This document shows positions 13,747 to 14,907 of a DNA stretch of 14,907 bases, one piece after another. Position numbers and translations under genes: made by a program. Position 1 is the stretch's first letter, and the number at the start of each line of letters is the position of its first letter. The stretch lies in contig NVVI01000020.1 in assembly GCA_002402165.1 (NCBI GenBank), forward strand, positions 14,741 through 29,647, read 5' to 3'. The stretch is from Flavobacteriales bacterium. Its GTDB lineage: Bacteria > Bacteroidota > Bacteroidia > Flavobacteriales_E > Vicingaceae. The notes beneath the pieces are model-generated. The model was given only the letters and a program-made list of their open reading frames with translations, ran no database searches and was not told the origin of the DNA.

Positions 13747-14907
13747 ATGGGACAACCTAAAAAACAAAAAAACAAATTTTCATTAGGAGGAGGATCTAGA
13801 AAACCTTCTAATTTTTATTGGATTTATGCAATAATTGGTTTAGCTCTAATTTCATTAAATCTAATTGATTGGAGTGGTGGAACAGCTAAAATAACAGAAT
13901 TAGAATTTCAAGATTTAGTTAAAAATCATGAAGTGTCTGAAGTTATTATTATAAAAAATAAAAACATAGCAAGGGTTGTTTTAACTAAAGAAGCCTTACA
14001 AAAAGAAGAAAATAAAAAGAGAATAAAAGGGCCACTACTCTCAAATGGTTCCAACAAAGGACCTCATTTTAGTTTTGAATTTAATTCATTAGATAATTTT
14101 GACAACGATTTAAAAAAATATGCAAATGAATATCAGTTAAAGTACTATACAATTACTGAAGATGATCCATTTAGTGGTATACTGAGCTTATTATTTCCTA
14201 TTATTATAATATTTGCAATATGGATGTTTGTAATGAAAAGGATGGGAGGCGGTGGTGTTGGTGGTGCTGGACAAATATTTAGTATTGGTAAATCTAAAGC
14301 ACAATTATTTGATAAAGAAAATTCAACTAAAACTACTTTTGACGATGTTGCTGGTTTAGAAGGAGCAAAAGAAGAAGTGCAAGAAATTGTAGATTTTTTA
14401 AAGAAACCTCAAAAATATACTAGTTTAGGAGCAAAAATTCCTCGTGGAGCATTACTTGTTGGCCCTCCAGGAACTGGAAAAACACTATTAGCAAGAGCTG
14501 TAGCTGGAGAAGCAAAAGTTCCTTTTTTCTCTTTATCTGGTTCAGACTTTGTTGAAATGTTTGTTGGTGTTGGAGCCTCAAGAGTTAGAGATTTGTTTAA
14601 ACAAGCTAAAGAAAAGGCACCATCTATTATATTTATTGATGAAATTGATGCTATAGGTAGAGCTAGGGGGAAAGGTGCAATGCAAGGAGGAAATGATGAA
14701 AGAGAAAACACACTTAACCAGCTTTTAACCGAAATGGATGGTTTTGGCACTAACAATGGTGTAATTGTTTTAGCTGCAACAAATAGAGCCGATGTCTTGG
14801 ATATAGCACTAGTTAGACCTGGTAGATTTGACAGGCAAATTCATGTTGATTTACCAGAGTTAAATGAACGTGAAGAAATTTTTGAAGTCCACCTTAAACC
14901 TATAAAA
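13747..14907 (+). CDS. ftsH: ATP-dependent zinc metalloprotease FtsH, N-terminal 387 residues (runs off right edge)
   Basis: A membrane-anchored AAA+ protease that degrades misfolded membrane and short-lived cytosolic proteins. The fragment has a Lys-rich N-terminus, a first membrane span (about 25-44), a periplasmic domain (about 50-138), a second span (about 139-162, [16 protein letters not shown]), a Gly-rich hinge, and the AAA domain: Walker A GPPGTGKT (239-246), Walker B IIFIDEID (294-301), and the second region of homology [19 protein letters not shown] (343-361) with arginine fingers R357 and R360. In that motif I353 and V356 differ slightly from the usual DPALLRPGRFDR. The frame is open to the window end; the HExxH zinc protease domain is not included. 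Start ATG is at 13747, 3 bp after rsfS. Identification is very secure. Confidence 0.96.
   Translation, partial: MGQPKKQKNKFSLGGGSRKPSNFYWIYAIIGLALISLNLIDWSGGTAKITELEFQDLVKNHEVSEVIIIKNKNIARVVLTKEALQKEENKKRIKGPLLSNGSNKGPHFSFEFNSLDNFDNDLKKYANEYQLKYYTITEDDPFSGILSLLFPIIIIFAIWMFVMKRMGGGGVGGAGQIFSIGKSKAQLFDKENSTKTTFDDVAGLEGAKEEVQEIVDFLKKPQKYTSLGAKIPRGALLVGPPGTGKTLLARAVAGEAKVPFFSLSGSDFVEMFVGVGASRVRDLFKQAKEKAPSIIFIDEIDAIGRARGKGAMQGGNDERENTLNQLLTEMDGFGTNNGVIVLAATNRADVLDIALVRPGRFDRQIHVDLPELNEREEIFEVHLKPIK

Noticed and set aside
14409..14756. Minus-strand ORF of 115 codons
   Set aside because: Antisense to the FtsH AAA domain, whose Walker A and B motifs are clear on the other strand.
1..14907. Defence, secondary-metabolite, phage or mobile-element system
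   Set aside because: Every gene of any length is a core or envelope gene, base composition is even, and no transposase, integrase, Cas, toxin-antitoxin or biosynthetic gene is seen.

Overview
The window is about 14.9 kb of AT-rich, compact bacterial chromosome. It most likely comes from a member of Bacteroidota, order Flavobacteriales or close to it. The reasons are an 'alternate' GlmU-type sugar nucleotidyltransferase, a cysteine-poor type B L31, a DUF6268-like outer-membrane protein, a TlpA-like exported protein, an RsfS-FtsH pair next to a biotin ligase without a DNA-binding domain, almost no Shine-Dalgarno sequences, and several TAnnTTTG boxes (the Bacteroidetes -7 element) close to start codons. 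The genes look like core chromosome. I see no phage, plasmid, IS, CRISPR, defence, tRNA or rRNA signature, and no clear multi-gene novel system.

Layout. Positions 1-5692 are read on the minus strand. In transcription order (right to left) they are rpmE (L31 type B, strong terminator behind it), the alternate GlmU-like nucleotidyltransferase/acyltransferase, lon, dnaN, a hairpin terminator built into a repeat seen widely in Bacteroidetes, and the 5' end of an M42-like aminopeptidase that leaves the window. Positions 5819-10123 run on the plus strand: a membrane-anchored metallophosphoesterase with an internal twin-arginine motif, an exported beta-barrel-like protein starting at the next base, coaD, and a secreted thioredoxin-fold protein whose CxxC has become SxxS. 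A NUDIX gene on the minus strand converges on that gene with a 1-bp gap and diverges from pyrE with a 2-bp gap. pyrE, a small START-like (SRPBCC) gene and a lipoprotein gene follow on the plus strand. The lipoprotein gene overlaps the convergent birA by 9 bp. birA and the rsfS-ftsH operon diverge from a 116-bp region with a 15-bp perfect inverted repeat, and ftsH leaves the window at the right edge.

Functions group around housekeeping: replication (DnaN), protein quality control (Lon, FtsH), ribosome (L31, RsfS), cofactors (CoaD, BirA), pyrimidines (PyrE), and the envelope (sugar nucleotide/LPS precursors, metallophosphoesterase, outer-membrane barrel, lipoprotein, thioredoxin-fold protein). 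As I recall, NUDIX/pyrE/SRPBCC/birA/rsfS/ftsH is an order kept in many Flavobacteriia, so it is ancestral rather than acquired.

Points worth a second look are mostly regulatory or degenerative: a sigma-54-like -24/-12 element before lon, the Cys-to-Ser double replacement in the TlpA-like protein, the apparently leaderless pyrE promoter inside the NUDIX gene, the nested attC-like palindrome before coaD, and the inverted repeat between birA and rsfS.
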